A stretch of 64,000 nt of DNA. Source: an uncultured Prevotellaceae bacterium. Lineage in GTDB: Bacteria; Bacteroidota; Bacteroidia; Bacteroidales; Bacteroidaceae. How positions within the stretch are numbered: the stretch's first letter is position 1; every line of letters starts with the position of its first letter. This document shows, one piece after another, positions 35,400-43,737 of this stretch. Location: assembly GCA_902780635.1 (NCBI GenBank), contig CACZGH010000008.1:1-64000 (forward strand). The letters are read 5' to 3'. The notes beneath the pieces were generated by a model. The model was not told the origin of the DNA, ran no database searches, and was given only the letters and a program-made list of their open reading frames with translations. A program made the position numbers and the translations under genes.

Positions 35400-35564
35400 G
35401 GTGGCTATGATATAGCCACAAACAGAACATGGAACTGGTGGCTATGATAAAGCCACAAACGGAACATGGAACTGGTGGCTATGATATAGCCACAAATGGA
35501 ACTTGCAACTGGTGGCTATGATATAGCCACAAAAGGAACTTGGAACTGGTGGCTATAATAGCTA
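35400..35564. repeat. 37-bp tandem array, five copies, each with a perfect hairpin
   Basis: Units start at 35400, 35437, 35474, 35511 and 35548, exactly 37 nt apart. Each of the first four contains GTGGCTAT-3 nt-ATAGCCAC (copy 2 has one change) plus an 18-nt link that is nearly the same each time (AAACGGAACATGGAACTG). The fifth copy keeps a shortened hairpin GTGGCTATAATAGCTAC and stops 5 nt before the convergent gene's stop. Because the links are conserved, it is not a CRISPR array. It lies between two convergent genes. Confidence 0.92.
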
Positions 35565-35568
35565 CCTC

Positions 35569-37722
35569 TTATATCGCCTTCCTAAACTGCTTGAGCACAT
35601 CGCATTTGCGGGTGTACTCAGAGAGCTCCTCAGGATGTGTGTTCTGCGTAAACCGGTTGAGCTCCATCAGTGCCTTGTACTGGCGGCTGCCACGATGCAG
35701 GAGGCGCTTTTCTTTGCCTGTGCTCCAGTCGTAGTCCAGATCGCACCAGGCGTCGGCGGGGATGTATGCTAAGGCGTAGAGGCTATTTTCACATAGCGAC
35801 ACATTGGTCGACTTCTTGCTCTCCTGTAGGTAGTCGATGGCGATCTGCACAAAGTCGGGACGATTGACACGGGCGGTGTCCATCACGCTGCTGCCGTATT
35901 GTGTCAGCCACCAGCAGTCGCCTAAGTATGAGGCCTGGTAATAACGTGTGGCCAGGTCGTAGGCCAACTGCTGGCGTGTTTGTGCATTGGCCACCGCATA
36001 ACGGCTGAGCAACTGGCTCATCTCCTTGCAGAAGTCGATCTTAGGATTGCTGGTGAGATGACTCTTGCCGGGACCCTCCGTCATATCTTCTGTATCACGC
36101 TGGTTGACCAGCCATTTGGCCACATTGTAGTGGCGGTGGCCAAGGTAGTAGCTGATGTTCTGTCCTTCCATGAACCTCAGGGGCACTTTCTCTAAGTACT
36201 GAACGGCCTCTTTGAAGTTGCCTTCTGCCAGGTATTTGGTGCCGATGATGTCGTTGTAGTAGTCAGCGTCGGCTTTCACGGTGCTTTTGATGTATTTCTC
36301 AAGGGCGTCGCCGTCGTTGCTAATCAAGAACTGGTAAAACTTGAGGGATTGGGCAGCGGTCAGCGAGTCGAGCTCGTTGAAGAACTCGGTGCTGTAATGC
36401 TCGTTCCATGAGTTCTCGGCGCCTTCATACACAGGCTTGCTGATACCCAGAATGGCTTCCTGGTCCAGACTGGCTATCAGGGCCAGGGCCATGTCCTCAC
36501 GGCCGTTAGCCTTGTATTTGGGTGCCAGGTTTCTGAAGACGAGACGGTCGAGCACATCGAAGTAGTGGTTGTAGATGTAATACCAGTCGTCATTTTCGGT
36601 ATTGTAGGTGGGGTCTTTGGATTCCTCTTTGATTTTTTCTACAAGCCATTTGATCTCGCCGGTCATCCACTGGCTGTATTTCTTGTCGAGGGTGGCGTCA
36701 TGCACAGAGGCCACCATACGGATGGCACGGGCGTTGTCGCGCATGCGCTGGGTGCCGTCCATCTTCACGGCTTTGTCGAGAGACTTCATCGCATCACTGT
36801 AGTTGCCACAGAGATATTGCAGTTCGCCAATGGCGGCCTGCCATAAGGCGGGACTCTTGGTCTTTTTCTCCGATACCACTTTCTGTGCATAACTGATGAA
36901 GCGGTCCACTTCGTTGCGCAGGATCACCTTGGCGTCGATCATGTCCATCCATTCCTTGTCTTCAGCGCTGCGATAGGAGTCTATTGTCTCCTGAGTGTTG
37001 TTGACAAAGTCCTGGATCAAGAAAGTCATGGTGGGTGAGTTGGGGTTCTCTTCGTAGATGCGCTGGATACCGGCCAGGTTGCGATATTTGCGCATCACCC
37101 ATTTGATACTCGGCATGTCGCCCTGCTCGGCATAGATGTCGCACGCTTTGATGCGCTCGCCTTTGCGCAGGATAGAGCCGGCGTAGATGTTGCGCATCAG
37201 GTCGCGGTAGCTGCTTTCTGGCATCTTCGAGGCGGTTTGCTCCCAGAAACTGATGATGTCGTCATGGTTGCCCAGAAGCAGGTCGGAGCGCATCCGCAGC
37301 AGTGCCCACTGGGCGGCCAACCGTGTGCCCTTGTAAGCTTTAGCTTTTGACAGTAGTTCGGTGGCAGTGGCCTTGCGCTGCTGGAGTTTTTCTTTGCTGG
37401 GGTAATCCCATTCGCTGTTCACGTCTCTGGCAGCGTCCAAGTAGGCGTTGAGACTTTCCAGGTATGTCACCATCTCCTGGTCTTTCTTGCTCTTGGCGAT
37501 CTCCATGATTTTGACGCTGTTCCACTCATAGTGTTTGCACTCGCCGTTGGTGTATTTTGCCCAGAATTTGTCAAATTCATTGGCAAATGGCGACTGTTTC
37601 ATCATTTCACGGCGGAAAACACTGAACAGGTAATTGTTGTGTACATTGTATTCTCCACCACAACCCCATGAGGGCACAGCCATTGCGATCAACGCAAGGC
37701 TAATGATTATAAATCTCTTCAT
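35569..37722 (-). CDS. Large exported helical-repeat protein of unknown function
   Basis: From the ATG at 37722 the protein has 717 residues; 20 further upstream codons overlap the preceding gene and are not needed. A signal peptide covers about 1-20 ('FIIISLALIAMAVPSWGCGG'). The Cys makes a lipoprotein possible, although the lipobox is poor. The rest is almost all helical with TPR- or Sel1-like periodicity, for example 'AALWQAAIGELQYLCGNYSDAMKSLDKAVKMD' in outline near 300 and 'YLAEGNFKEAVQYLEKVPLRFME' near 520. No enzyme motif is seen. Its start overlaps the DUF3142-like gene by 23 nt, so the two are coupled and probably work together at the cell surface or in the periplasm. Confidence 0.8.
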   Translation of the reverse strand: MKRFIIISLALIAMAVPSWGCGGEYNVHNNYLFSVFRREMMKQSPFANEFDKFWAKYTNGECKHYEWNSVKIMEIAKSKKDQEMVTYLESLNAYLDAARDVNSEWDYPSKEKLQQRKATATELLSKAKAYKGTRLAAQWALLRMRSDLLLGNHDDIISFWEQTASKMPESSYRDLMRNIYAGSILRKGERIKACDIYAEQGDMPSIKWVMRKYRNLAGIQRIYEENPNSPTMTFLIQDFVNNTQETIDSYRSAEDKEWMDMIDAKVILRNEVDRFISYAQKVVSEKKTKSPALWQAAIGELQYLCGNYSDAMKSLDKAVKMDGTQRMRDNARAIRMVASVHDATLDKKYSQWMTGEIKWLVEKIKEESKDPTYNTENDDWYYIYNHYFDVLDRLVFRNLAPKYKANGREDMALALIASLDQEAILGISKPVYEGAENSWNEHYSTEFFNELDSLTAAQSLKFYQFLISNDGDALEKYIKSTVKADADYYNDIIGTKYLAEGNFKEAVQYLEKVPLRFMEGQNISYYLGHRHYNVAKWLVNQRDTEDMTEGPGKSHLTSNPKIDFCKEMSQLLSRYAVANAQTRQQLAYDLATRYYQASYLGDCWWLTQYGSSVMDTARVNRPDFVQIAIDYLQESKKSTNVSLCENSLYALAYIPADAWCDLDYDWSTGKEKRLLHRGSRQYKALMELNRFTQNTHPEELSEYTRKCDVLKQFRKAI

Positions 37723-38632
37723 ATCGCTTGTCTTTAATGTTGGACATGTTGTTTTTGCTGATATCAAATAGGATGATTTCATTGTTGGCTTCTCTTTGGT
37801 GGGCCGACACGGCGGCTTTGGCGGTCAGGACCGTCTCGATGTCCACGTCACGGTGTATGATGGTGTCGCCAGGAAGGATTGGCCACTCGTCATCACTGTG
37901 CATGATGCCCACAAAACGGCCCCCGCGGAAGAGCAGGTCCCATGAGAAGATGGGGTAGGCCGTGCTCAATGGGAGACGGTAGCGGCGCAGGTGTTTCAAA
38001 TAGGGACCGGCGGCGTCCATTTCGAGGATAGGATTATGGTTGAGGTCTCTCACGTCGCCGGTGTTGTACATCATCAGTACGCCTTTGTCAACAGGAGGTG
38101 GCGATTGTGGCAACTGGTGCAGACGGATGGTGGCAGAAAGCGTGATGCCTTTGTCGTGGGCGGCGGCACGCAGACGGCTGAGCATGTCGAAATAGGTGGA
38201 GCGGGTGCGTCCAGTCCAGTCGCAGTCTATTTGTATCTCCCGCACTCCTGTGATGTCGTGGGTCTCGCACATCTGCAGGATGCGTTTCAGTAGTAGGGTG
38301 TCGAGTCCCGACACATCTTTCAGCAGACAGTCGTTGACGATAAAGACGGTGGGCACCACCTCTATACCCTTGGGCTGGGATGACACAAAACGCACTGTGG
38401 CATTGGGCATCACCCTGTCTGCCTCGTCCACCACCACGTCGAAATAGCGCAGATAGAGGCGGCTGACTTCGTTTCGATGGATGAAATCGAGTTGGGTGGA
38501 GTCCAACTCAAAGGTGGTGCTCCAGAAGTAGACAGAGCGTTGCTTTGTCGACTCCTGAACGGTTTCTTTGCACCCTACGATGGCCAGCAAGATGCTGAAA
38601 CATAAGAGATAACGGTATCGATGATAATACAT
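37700..38632 (-). CDS. Lipoprotein resembling DUF3142 (TIM-barrel-like)
   Basis: From the ATG at 38632 the protein has 310 residues; in-frame ATGs further upstream (up to 38674) are less likely because they push the signal peptide inward. The lipobox is 'AIVGC' (Cys near 20). The body has a GH18/DUF3142-like layout: 'VYFWSTTFELDS' near 34, 'EVVPTVFIVND' near 105, the strand with acidic residues 'GVREIQIDCDWTGRTR' near 145, 'LSATIRLHQLP' near 185 and 'GVLMMYNTGD' near 205. The DxD motif in 'QIDCDW' could be catalytic or sugar-binding, by analogy. No substrate is known. It overlaps the downstream helical-repeat gene by 23 nt. Confidence 0.75.
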   Translation of the reverse strand: MYYHRYRYLLCFSILLAIVGCKETVQESTKQRSVYFWSTTFELDSTQLDFIHRNEVSRLYLRYFDVVVDEADRVMPNATVRFVSSQPKGIEVVPTVFIVNDCLLKDVSGLDTLLLKRILQMCETHDITGVREIQIDCDWTGRTRSTYFDMLSRLRAAAHDKGITLSATIRLHQLPQSPPPVDKGVLMMYNTGDVRDLNHNPILEMDAAGPYLKHLRRYRLPLSTAYPIFSWDLLFRGGRFVGIMHSDDEWPILPGDTIIHRDVDIETVLTAKAAVSAHQREANNEIILFDISKNNMSNIKDKRYEEIYNH

Positions 38633-38781
38633 TTGCCTTCGGGTCATCCTATCTGCATGATAAACCGAAGGCAAACTTACAATATTTTTTTGAATAACAC
38701 AAATAAAGAAGAAAAATTTGTTTTTTAACTAATGTCTGAACTCCTTCACTCCTCTATTCTTTCGCTTCTGAACTCCTTCAA

Positions 38782-39699
38782 TTACTGTTTCAGCCCCCAA
38801 CTGTTGGGGAATACCACTTTCTCTATGCTCTCCTCGGTGTCGTCGGGCAAGTTGCAGAAAAAGTCAATGCCGGTCAGTTCCTCCAGACGGTCGATGGAAA
38901 CCACATAGTTGTAGAGATTGTCGGTGCTGCGGTCTTCATTGCGCTGCTCCACCCAGAAGGCCATCGCTTTATAGCCCTGACTGTTCTTGCAGAGCAAGGC
39001 CATATAGAAGTATTTGGGCACGAGCATACCTTTCTTGGTCGTCATGATCAGCTGACTGGGATTGTCGATGGTGCCGCCTTTGCAGATATAGAGCGTATCG
39101 GTGCCGTTCTGATTTCTGTTTTTGAAATAATTGCTTACGAAGTTCTCCATGTTCAGCCACAGTCCAGCGTTGAACTTGTTGTATTGTGGCTGCATGTTGG
39201 TCATGTAGAAGGTTTGGATGTTGGCCTCGGCGCTGCACAGACGGTCGTAAGAGGGACAGATATGACCATGGTCAAAACCGCTGCCCCAGTAGGGGTCTTC
39301 GGTAAAACGAAACATGGAGGGCAGGTCGGGGTCGTTGGGGTATTGTGGGTCGCCGTAATAACGACTCACGTTCTTCACGCTGTTGCGGGTGTCAAGGGTG
39401 TAGCACGTCCAGCGCTGCGACTTCTTTATGCAGTCCCATTCCACCATGTAGTTGAGTCCATACTGACTGGTGTAGTGGATGAGCACCAAGTTGTCACTGG
39501 TGCCTTTGATGCGTGGCACTTCCAGCCGGCCGTACTCTTTGTGCTGGGTGGTGGGATTGGCGTTCACGTTCACCGTCTTGTTTCCTGATGGGCTTTGAGA
39601 GCCAGGTGAGACATTATAGTCGTCGTCATCTCCTCCGCAAGATACAATGAAGAGTGCGGTCAATAAAAGAGGCAGTGTTTTCTTGAAATAGTTGATCAT
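38782..39699 (-). CDS. Secreted DNA/RNA non-specific endonuclease (NucA/Serratia family), lipoprotein
   Basis: The protein has 305 residues with a lipobox 'FIVSC' (Cys near 21) followed by GGDDDD, which suggests export to the cell surface. A short low-complexity linker follows (about 30-50). The nuclease domain covers about 60-295. Its active-site motif reads 'FDHGHICPS' (Asp143-His144-Gly145-His146) where the family usually has DRGH, so the Arg is replaced by His while the catalytic His is kept. The metal-binding Asn lies in 'MTNMQPQYNKFNAGLW' (near 170). It should degrade extracellular DNA and RNA for nutrients or biofilm remodelling. It is monocistronic. Confidence 0.9.
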   Translation of the reverse strand: MINYFKKTLPLLLTALFIVSCGGDDDDYNVSPGSQSPSGNKTVNVNANPTTQHKEYGRLEVPRIKGTSDNLVLIHYTSQYGLNYMVEWDCIKKSQRWTCYTLDTRNSVKNVSRYYGDPQYPNDPDLPSMFRFTEDPYWGSGFDHGHICPSYDRLCSAEANIQTFYMTNMQPQYNKFNAGLWLNMENFVSNYFKNRNQNGTDTLYICKGGTIDNPSQLIMTTKKGMLVPKYFYMALLCKNSQGYKAMAFWVEQRNEDRSTDNLYNYVVSIDRLEELTGIDFFCNLPDDTEESIEKVVFPNSWGLKQ

Positions 39700-39757
39700 A
39701 TAGGTGTCTCGTTATAATGTTAAGATGGTATTACGTGGTCATTTCTTATCCCCCTCC

Positions 39758-39826
39758 TTCGGAGGGGTCAGGGGAGGTGTTTCGGAGGGGCTAGGGGAGG
39801 TGTTTCAGAGGGGCTAGGGGAGGTGT
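39758..39826. repeat. G-rich 23-bp tandem repeat (3 copies)
   Basis: Three units (39758-39780, 39781-39803, 39804-39826) of the form TTCGGAGGGGCTAGGGGAGGTGT follow a CCCCTCC/GGAGGGG hairpin (39751-39767). The same family is at 32281-32337. Confidence 0.88.
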
Positions 39827-39853
39827 TTTGGAGAGTTGTTTAGGGTAGGTATT

Positions 39854-39899
39854 AAAAAAATGCGTCACAAGCGCATATGCAACTACGCTTACGACACAT
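39854..39899 (-). terminator. Terminator of the L31 gene
   Basis: On the minus strand a 16-bp stem (39899-39884 with 39875-39860, including several G-U pairs) with an 8-nt loop ends in a run of seven T. It lies 78 nt after the L31 stop. Confidence 0.8.
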
Positions 39900-39976
39900 T
39901 TAATCATCGTCTCAAACTCCATCCGACAGGCTTGGTGCCCAATAAACGCAGAACAGAAGTTTGATTTGCTCTGCTT

Positions 39977-40228
39977 TTACTTTTTGATCTTACCGTAACG
40001 GCTCATGAAGCGGTCCACACGTCCGGCGGTGTCCACAAGCTTGTTCTTACCAGTGTAGAACGGGTGTGAGGTGTTCGAAATCTCGATTTTCACCATGGGG
40101 TAAGTCTCACCTTCAAATTCCACCGTCTCGTTTGTTTTGCAGGTGGACTTTGTAAGGAACATATCGCCGTTGGACATATCCTTGAATACGACGGGGCGAT
40201 AGTTGTCTGGATGGATTCCTTTTTTCAT
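39977..40228 (-). CDS. rpmE: 50S ribosomal protein L31, type B
   Basis: The protein has 83 residues, '[24 protein letters not shown]' at the start and '[26 protein letters not shown]' at the end, the standard L31 type B pattern. It lacks the CxxC zinc motif of type A, so it is the zinc-independent form. It is part of the large ribosomal subunit, bridging to the small subunit. The gene has its own promoter and a strong terminator. Bacteroidota commonly carry only this type, so zinc-dependent switching cannot be concluded from it. Confidence 0.97.
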   Translation of the reverse strand: MKKGIHPDNYRPVVFKDMSNGDMFLTKSTCKTNETVEFEGETYPMVKIEISNTSHPFYTGKNKLVDTAGRVDRFMSRYGKIKK

Positions 40229-40278
40229 TTTAAATGTTGATATTAATTGTTATGAGATAAATTTTCACGTTTGGGCTG

Positions 40279-40310
40279 CAAAATTACAAAATTTTCCACA
40301 TCTAGCCAAA
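40279..40310 (-). promoter_or_regulatory. Promoter of rpmE
   Basis: On the minus strand TTTG (40310-40307) and TAATTTTG (40286-40279) are 20 nt apart; the ATG is 50 nt downstream. Confidence 0.7.
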
Positions 40311-40397
40311 TGTTTTTGGTTTTTTTTGATTTTAATCAAGGCGAATCACCAAAGAATGATAAATGTAACATACACATTGCAATTTTTTACTCAAAAG

Positions 40398-40429
40398 TTT
40401 GGGGATTTTATAAAATTGATGTATTTTTG
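40398..40429 (+). promoter_or_regulatory. Promoter of ppdK
   Basis: TTTG at 40398-40401 and TATTTTTG at 40422-40429 are 20 nt apart, with the ATG 48 nt downstream. Confidence 0.75.
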
Positions 40430-40476
40430 CAAAACATAAAAGACACATATTTTTTATTGAAAACCATCAATCAATT

Positions 40477-43197
40477 ATGAGCGAAAAAAGAGTTTATACC
40501 TTCGGTAATGGAAAAGCTGAGGGTAATGCAAAAATGCGTGAGCAGCTCGGTGGTAAAGGTGCCAACCTCGCCGAGATGAATCTTATTGGTGTTCCTGTTC
40601 CTCCAGGTTTCACAATCACTACTGACTGCTGCAATGAATATTATAAGGTAGGTCAGGCCAAGATCATGGAGCTGTTGGAAGACGATGTGAACGCTGCTGT
40701 CAAACACATCGAAGTGCTGATGAACTCCAAGTTTGGTGACGCACAGAACCCACTGCTCGTCAGTGTGCGCTCTGGTGCACGCGCTTCTATGCCGGGTATG
40801 ATGGACACCATCCTTAACCTCGGACTCAACGACGAGGTGGCTGAGGGCATGGTGCGCAAGACCAACAACCCACATTTCGTCTACGACTCCTATCGCCGTT
40901 TCGTGCAGATGTATGGCGACGTGGTGCTCGAGATGAAGCCTGTCAACAAAGAGGATATCGACCCATTTGAGGAAATCATTGAGAAAGTGAAAGCTGAGCG
41001 TGGTGTGAAGCTTGACAAAGACCTTTCTGTCGACGAGCTCAAAAAGCTTGTACAGCTCTTCAAGGCCGCTATCAAGGAGCGCACAGGAAAAGACTTCCCC
41101 AATGATCCTATCGAGCAGCTTTGGGGTGCTATCTGCGCCGTCTTCCGTAGCTGGATGAATGAGCGTGCTATCCTCTATCGTAAGATGGAAGGTATACCCG
41201 ACGAGTGGGGTACAGCCGTGTCTGTCATGGCCATGGTATTCGGTAATATGGGCGACACCTCTGCTACTGGTGTATGCTTCAGCCGCGATGCTGCCAATGG
41301 TGAGAATGTATTCAACGGTGAGTATCTCGTCAACGCACAGGGCGAGGACGTGGTGGCAGGTATCCGCACACCACAGCAGATCACCAAGCTCGGATCACAG
41401 CGCTGGGCTAAGCGTGCAGGTATCTCCGAGGAGGAGCGCGCTGCTAAGTATCCTTCCATGGAAGAGGCTATGCCTGAGATCTATGCTGAGCTCAATGGCA
41501 TCCAGGAAAAACTCGAGAATCACTATCACGATATGCAGGATATGGAGTTCACCGTACAGGAAGGCAAACTCTGGTTCCTCCAGACTCGTAACGGTAAGCG
41601 CACCGGTGCTGCCATGGTGAAGATCGCTATTGACCTGCTCCATGAGGGTATGATCGACGAGAAAACAGCTATCATGCGTTGCGAACCGCAGAAGCTCGAT
41701 GAGCTGCTCCACCCAGTATTTGACAAGGTGGCTCTCTCCAAGGCAAAGGTCATCGCACAGGGTCTGCCCGCTTCTCCAGGTGCTGCATGTGGTCAGATTG
41801 TGTTCCACGCTGACGATGCTCAGGAGTGGCATGAGGATGGCCATAAGGTAGTGCTCGTACGTATCGAGACTTCTCCAGAGGACCTCGCAGGTATGTCTGC
41901 TGCTGAGGGTATCCTCACTGCTCGTGGTGGTATGACCTCTCACGCAGCTGTGGTGGCTCGTGGTATGGGTAAGTGCTGCGTCTCTGGCGTAGGCTCACTC
42001 AATGTGGATTACAAGAAGAAGACTGTTGAGATCGACGGCGTCGTATACAAAGAGGGCGACTTCCTCTCTCTCAACGGTACTACCGGACAGGTGTATGCTG
42101 GCGAGGTGCCCACCAAGGCTGCTGAACTCTCTGGCGATTTCAAGGAGCTCATGGACCTCTGCGACAAGTATACACATCTGCAGGTACGCACCAATGCCGA
42201 CACTCCACATGATGCACAGGTGGCTCGCGCCTTCGGTGCTAAGGGTATCGGTCTGACACGTACAGAGCACATGTTCTTCGAGGATCAGAAGATCATCGCT
42301 ATGCGTGAGATGATCCTTGCTAAGGATGCTGAGGGACGTGAGAAAGCTCTCGCCAAACTGCTTCCTTACCAGAAAGCTGACTTCAAGGGCATCCTTGAGG
42401 CTATGGACGGACTCCCAGTCAATATCCGTCTGCTCGACCCACCACTCCACGAGTTCGTACCACACGATATCGTTGGTCAGGAAACTATGGCCAAGGAGAT
42501 GGGTGTCAGCGTAGAGGATATCAAGCGCCGTGTTGACTCTCTCGCAGAGAACAACCCAATGCTCGGACACCGTGGCTGCCGTCTCGGCATCACATTCCCC
42601 GAGATCACCGCTATGCAGACTCGCGCCATCCTCAGCGCAGCTTGCGAGCTGAAGCAAGAAGGCAAGAACCCCATGCCAGAGATCATGGTGCCACTGATTG
42701 GTATCCTCTATGAGCTGAAGCAGCAGAAAGCTATCATCCAGCGCGTAGCCAAAGAGGTGTTTGCTGAGTATGGCATCGAGGTTGACTTCGAGATCGGTAC
42801 AATGATTGAGATTCCACGTGCTGCCTTGACCGCAGACCGCATCGCTACAGAGGCTGAGTACTTCTCATTCGGTACCAACGACCTCACACAGATGACCTTC
42901 GGTTACAGCCGCGACGACATCGCATCCTTCCTGCCTGTATATCTCGACAAGAAGATCCTTAAGGTTGACCCATTCCAGGTGCTCGACCAGAACGGTGTTG
43001 GCAAACTCATCAAGTATGCCGTCAAGAACGGACGTGAGGTACGTCCCGAACTGCGCTGCGGTATCTGTGGTGAGCACGGAGGCGAGCCCAGCTCTGTCAA
43101 GTTCTGCGCTAAGATTGGCATGAACTACGCTAGCTGCTCACCATTCCGCGTACCTATCGCTCGTCTGGCAGCCGCGCAGGCAGCAGTGGAGGAATAA
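40477..43197 (+). CDS. ppdK: Pyruvate, phosphate dikinase
   Basis: The protein has 906 residues. It interconverts pyruvate, ATP and phosphate with PEP, AMP and diphosphate, and serves glycolysis or gluconeogenesis in anaerobes. The N-terminal ATP-grasp domain starts 'VYTFGNGKAEGNAKMREQLGGKGANLAEM'. The phosphohistidine domain holds 'GGMTSHAAVVARGMGKCCV' (catalytic His near 490). The C-terminal PEP/pyruvate barrel has 'GLTRTEHMFF' near 590, 'HRGCRLGI' near 695 and 'CGICGEHGGEP' near 866 with the catalytic Cys. Codon use differs from the neighbours: it strongly prefers GCT, GGT, CGT and CTC, the mark of a highly expressed gene, as in gapA. It is monocistronic. Confidence 0.97.
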   Translation: MSEKRVYTFGNGKAEGNAKMREQLGGKGANLAEMNLIGVPVPPGFTITTDCCNEYYKVGQAKIMELLEDDVNAAVKHIEVLMNSKFGDAQNPLLVSVRSGARASMPGMMDTILNLGLNDEVAEGMVRKTNNPHFVYDSYRRFVQMYGDVVLEMKPVNKEDIDPFEEIIEKVKAERGVKLDKDLSVDELKKLVQLFKAAIKERTGKDFPNDPIEQLWGAICAVFRSWMNERAILYRKMEGIPDEWGTAVSVMAMVFGNMGDTSATGVCFSRDAANGENVFNGEYLVNAQGEDVVAGIRTPQQITKLGSQRWAKRAGISEEERAAKYPSMEEAMPEIYAELNGIQEKLENHYHDMQDMEFTVQEGKLWFLQTRNGKRTGAAMVKIAIDLLHEGMIDEKTAIMRCEPQKLDELLHPVFDKVALSKAKVIAQGLPASPGAACGQIVFHADDAQEWHEDGHKVVLVRIETSPEDLAGMSAAEGILTARGGMTSHAAVVARGMGKCCVSGVGSLNVDYKKKTVEIDGVVYKEGDFLSLNGTTGQVYAGEVPTKAAELSGDFKELMDLCDKYTHLQVRTNADTPHDAQVARAFGAKGIGLTRTEHMFFEDQKIIAMREMILAKDAEGREKALAKLLPYQKADFKGILEAMDGLPVNIRLLDPPLHEFVPHDIVGQETMAKEMGVSVEDIKRRVDSLAENNPMLGHRGCRLGITFPEITAMQTRAILSAACELKQEGKNPMPEIMVPLIGILYELKQQKAIIQRVAKEVFAEYGIEVDFEIGTMIEIPRAALTADRIATEAEYFSFGTNDLTQMTFGYSRDDIASFLPVYLDKKILKVDPFQVLDQNGVGKLIKYAVKNGREVRPELRCGICGEHGGEPSSVKFCAKIGMNYASCSPFRVPIARLAAAQAAVEE

Positions 43198-43210
43198 AAC
43201 TTCTGAAGTC

Positions 43211-43235
43211 GCTGGGGGCAGAACGCCTGCCCTCA
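43211..43235 (+). terminator. Possible terminator hairpin after ppdK
   Basis: CTGGGGGCAG and CTGCCCTCAG pair around a short loop 14 nt after the ppdK stop. There is no T tract, so it may protect the mRNA end instead of terminating transcription. Confidence 0.45.
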
Positions 43236-43273
43236 GTGCTTTCTCAATGTTCAATGAATAAAGATTTTAAAAG

Positions 43274-43579
43274 ATGGATGCACTCGAACGTTTAGGAATT
43301 ATTTGTTTGGTATTCTCATGCCTTGTTGTATTGCCATTATTGGTATACGTAGGTGCCATGCGTGGTGATTGGCTCTTGGCAGGAATGATTTCTATCATTG
43401 CGTTGCCAATGCTGTGGATAGCAGGGCTGAATACGTCGGAATTTCTGACAAAACCATTTGCAGAGAAGAAAATCACAGGGCTCATGAGCTGGGTCATCGC
43501 CATTATTGTTAGTGGTATCACCTATCTCGTTTTTGGTGCACTGCTGGTTGTGCTCTTCAAATTCTTGCAAGTGATTTGA
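43274..43579 (+). CDS. Small membrane protein of unknown function
   Basis: The protein has 101 residues with three likely membrane segments: about 7-27 ('LGIICLVFSCLVVLPLLVYVG'), 31-50 ('WLLAGMISIIALPMLWIAG') and 70-97 ('LMSWVIAIIVSGITYLVFGALLVVLF'). No motif is recognised. It begins 77 nt after ppdK, with a hairpin between, and may be read through from the ppdK promoter. It is followed by a terminator. Reading frame and hydrophobicity make it a likely real gene. Confidence 0.7.
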   Translation: MDALERLGIICLVFSCLVVLPLLVYVGAMRGDWLLAGMISIIALPMLWIAGLNTSEFLTKPFAEKKITGLMSWVIAIIVSGITYLVFGALLVVLFKFLQVI

Positions 43580-43610
43580 TGGCGTAAGTGCCGACATCTG
43601 CACATGATAG

Positions 43611-43642
43611 GCGGGAGACATCTTATGATGTCGCCCGCTTTT
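43611..43642 (+). terminator. Intrinsic terminator after the small membrane protein
   Basis: GCGGGAGACATC (43611-43622) pairs with GATGTCGCCCGC (43627-43638) with one mismatch, then TTTT. Confidence 0.75.
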
Positions 43643-43682
43643 ACATGTAGGTGTACAAACAACCAAATTGTAGGCGCTTTAT

Positions 43683-43713
43683 TTGGACAGCAAAGTTTTT
43701 TTAGCTAATTTTG
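43683..43713 (+). promoter_or_regulatory. Promoter of the PP2C-like gene
   Basis: TTG (43683-43685) and TAATTTTG (43706-43713) are 20 nt apart; the ATG at 43738 is 25 nt downstream. Confidence 0.72.
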
Positions 43714-43737
43714 CATGTCTAAAAACACGATATTGAT

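Noticed and set aside
35400..35564. CRISPR array
   Set aside because: The period is regular and the repeat palindromic, but the 18-nt links between palindromes are nearly identical, so they are not spacers, and no cas gene is present.
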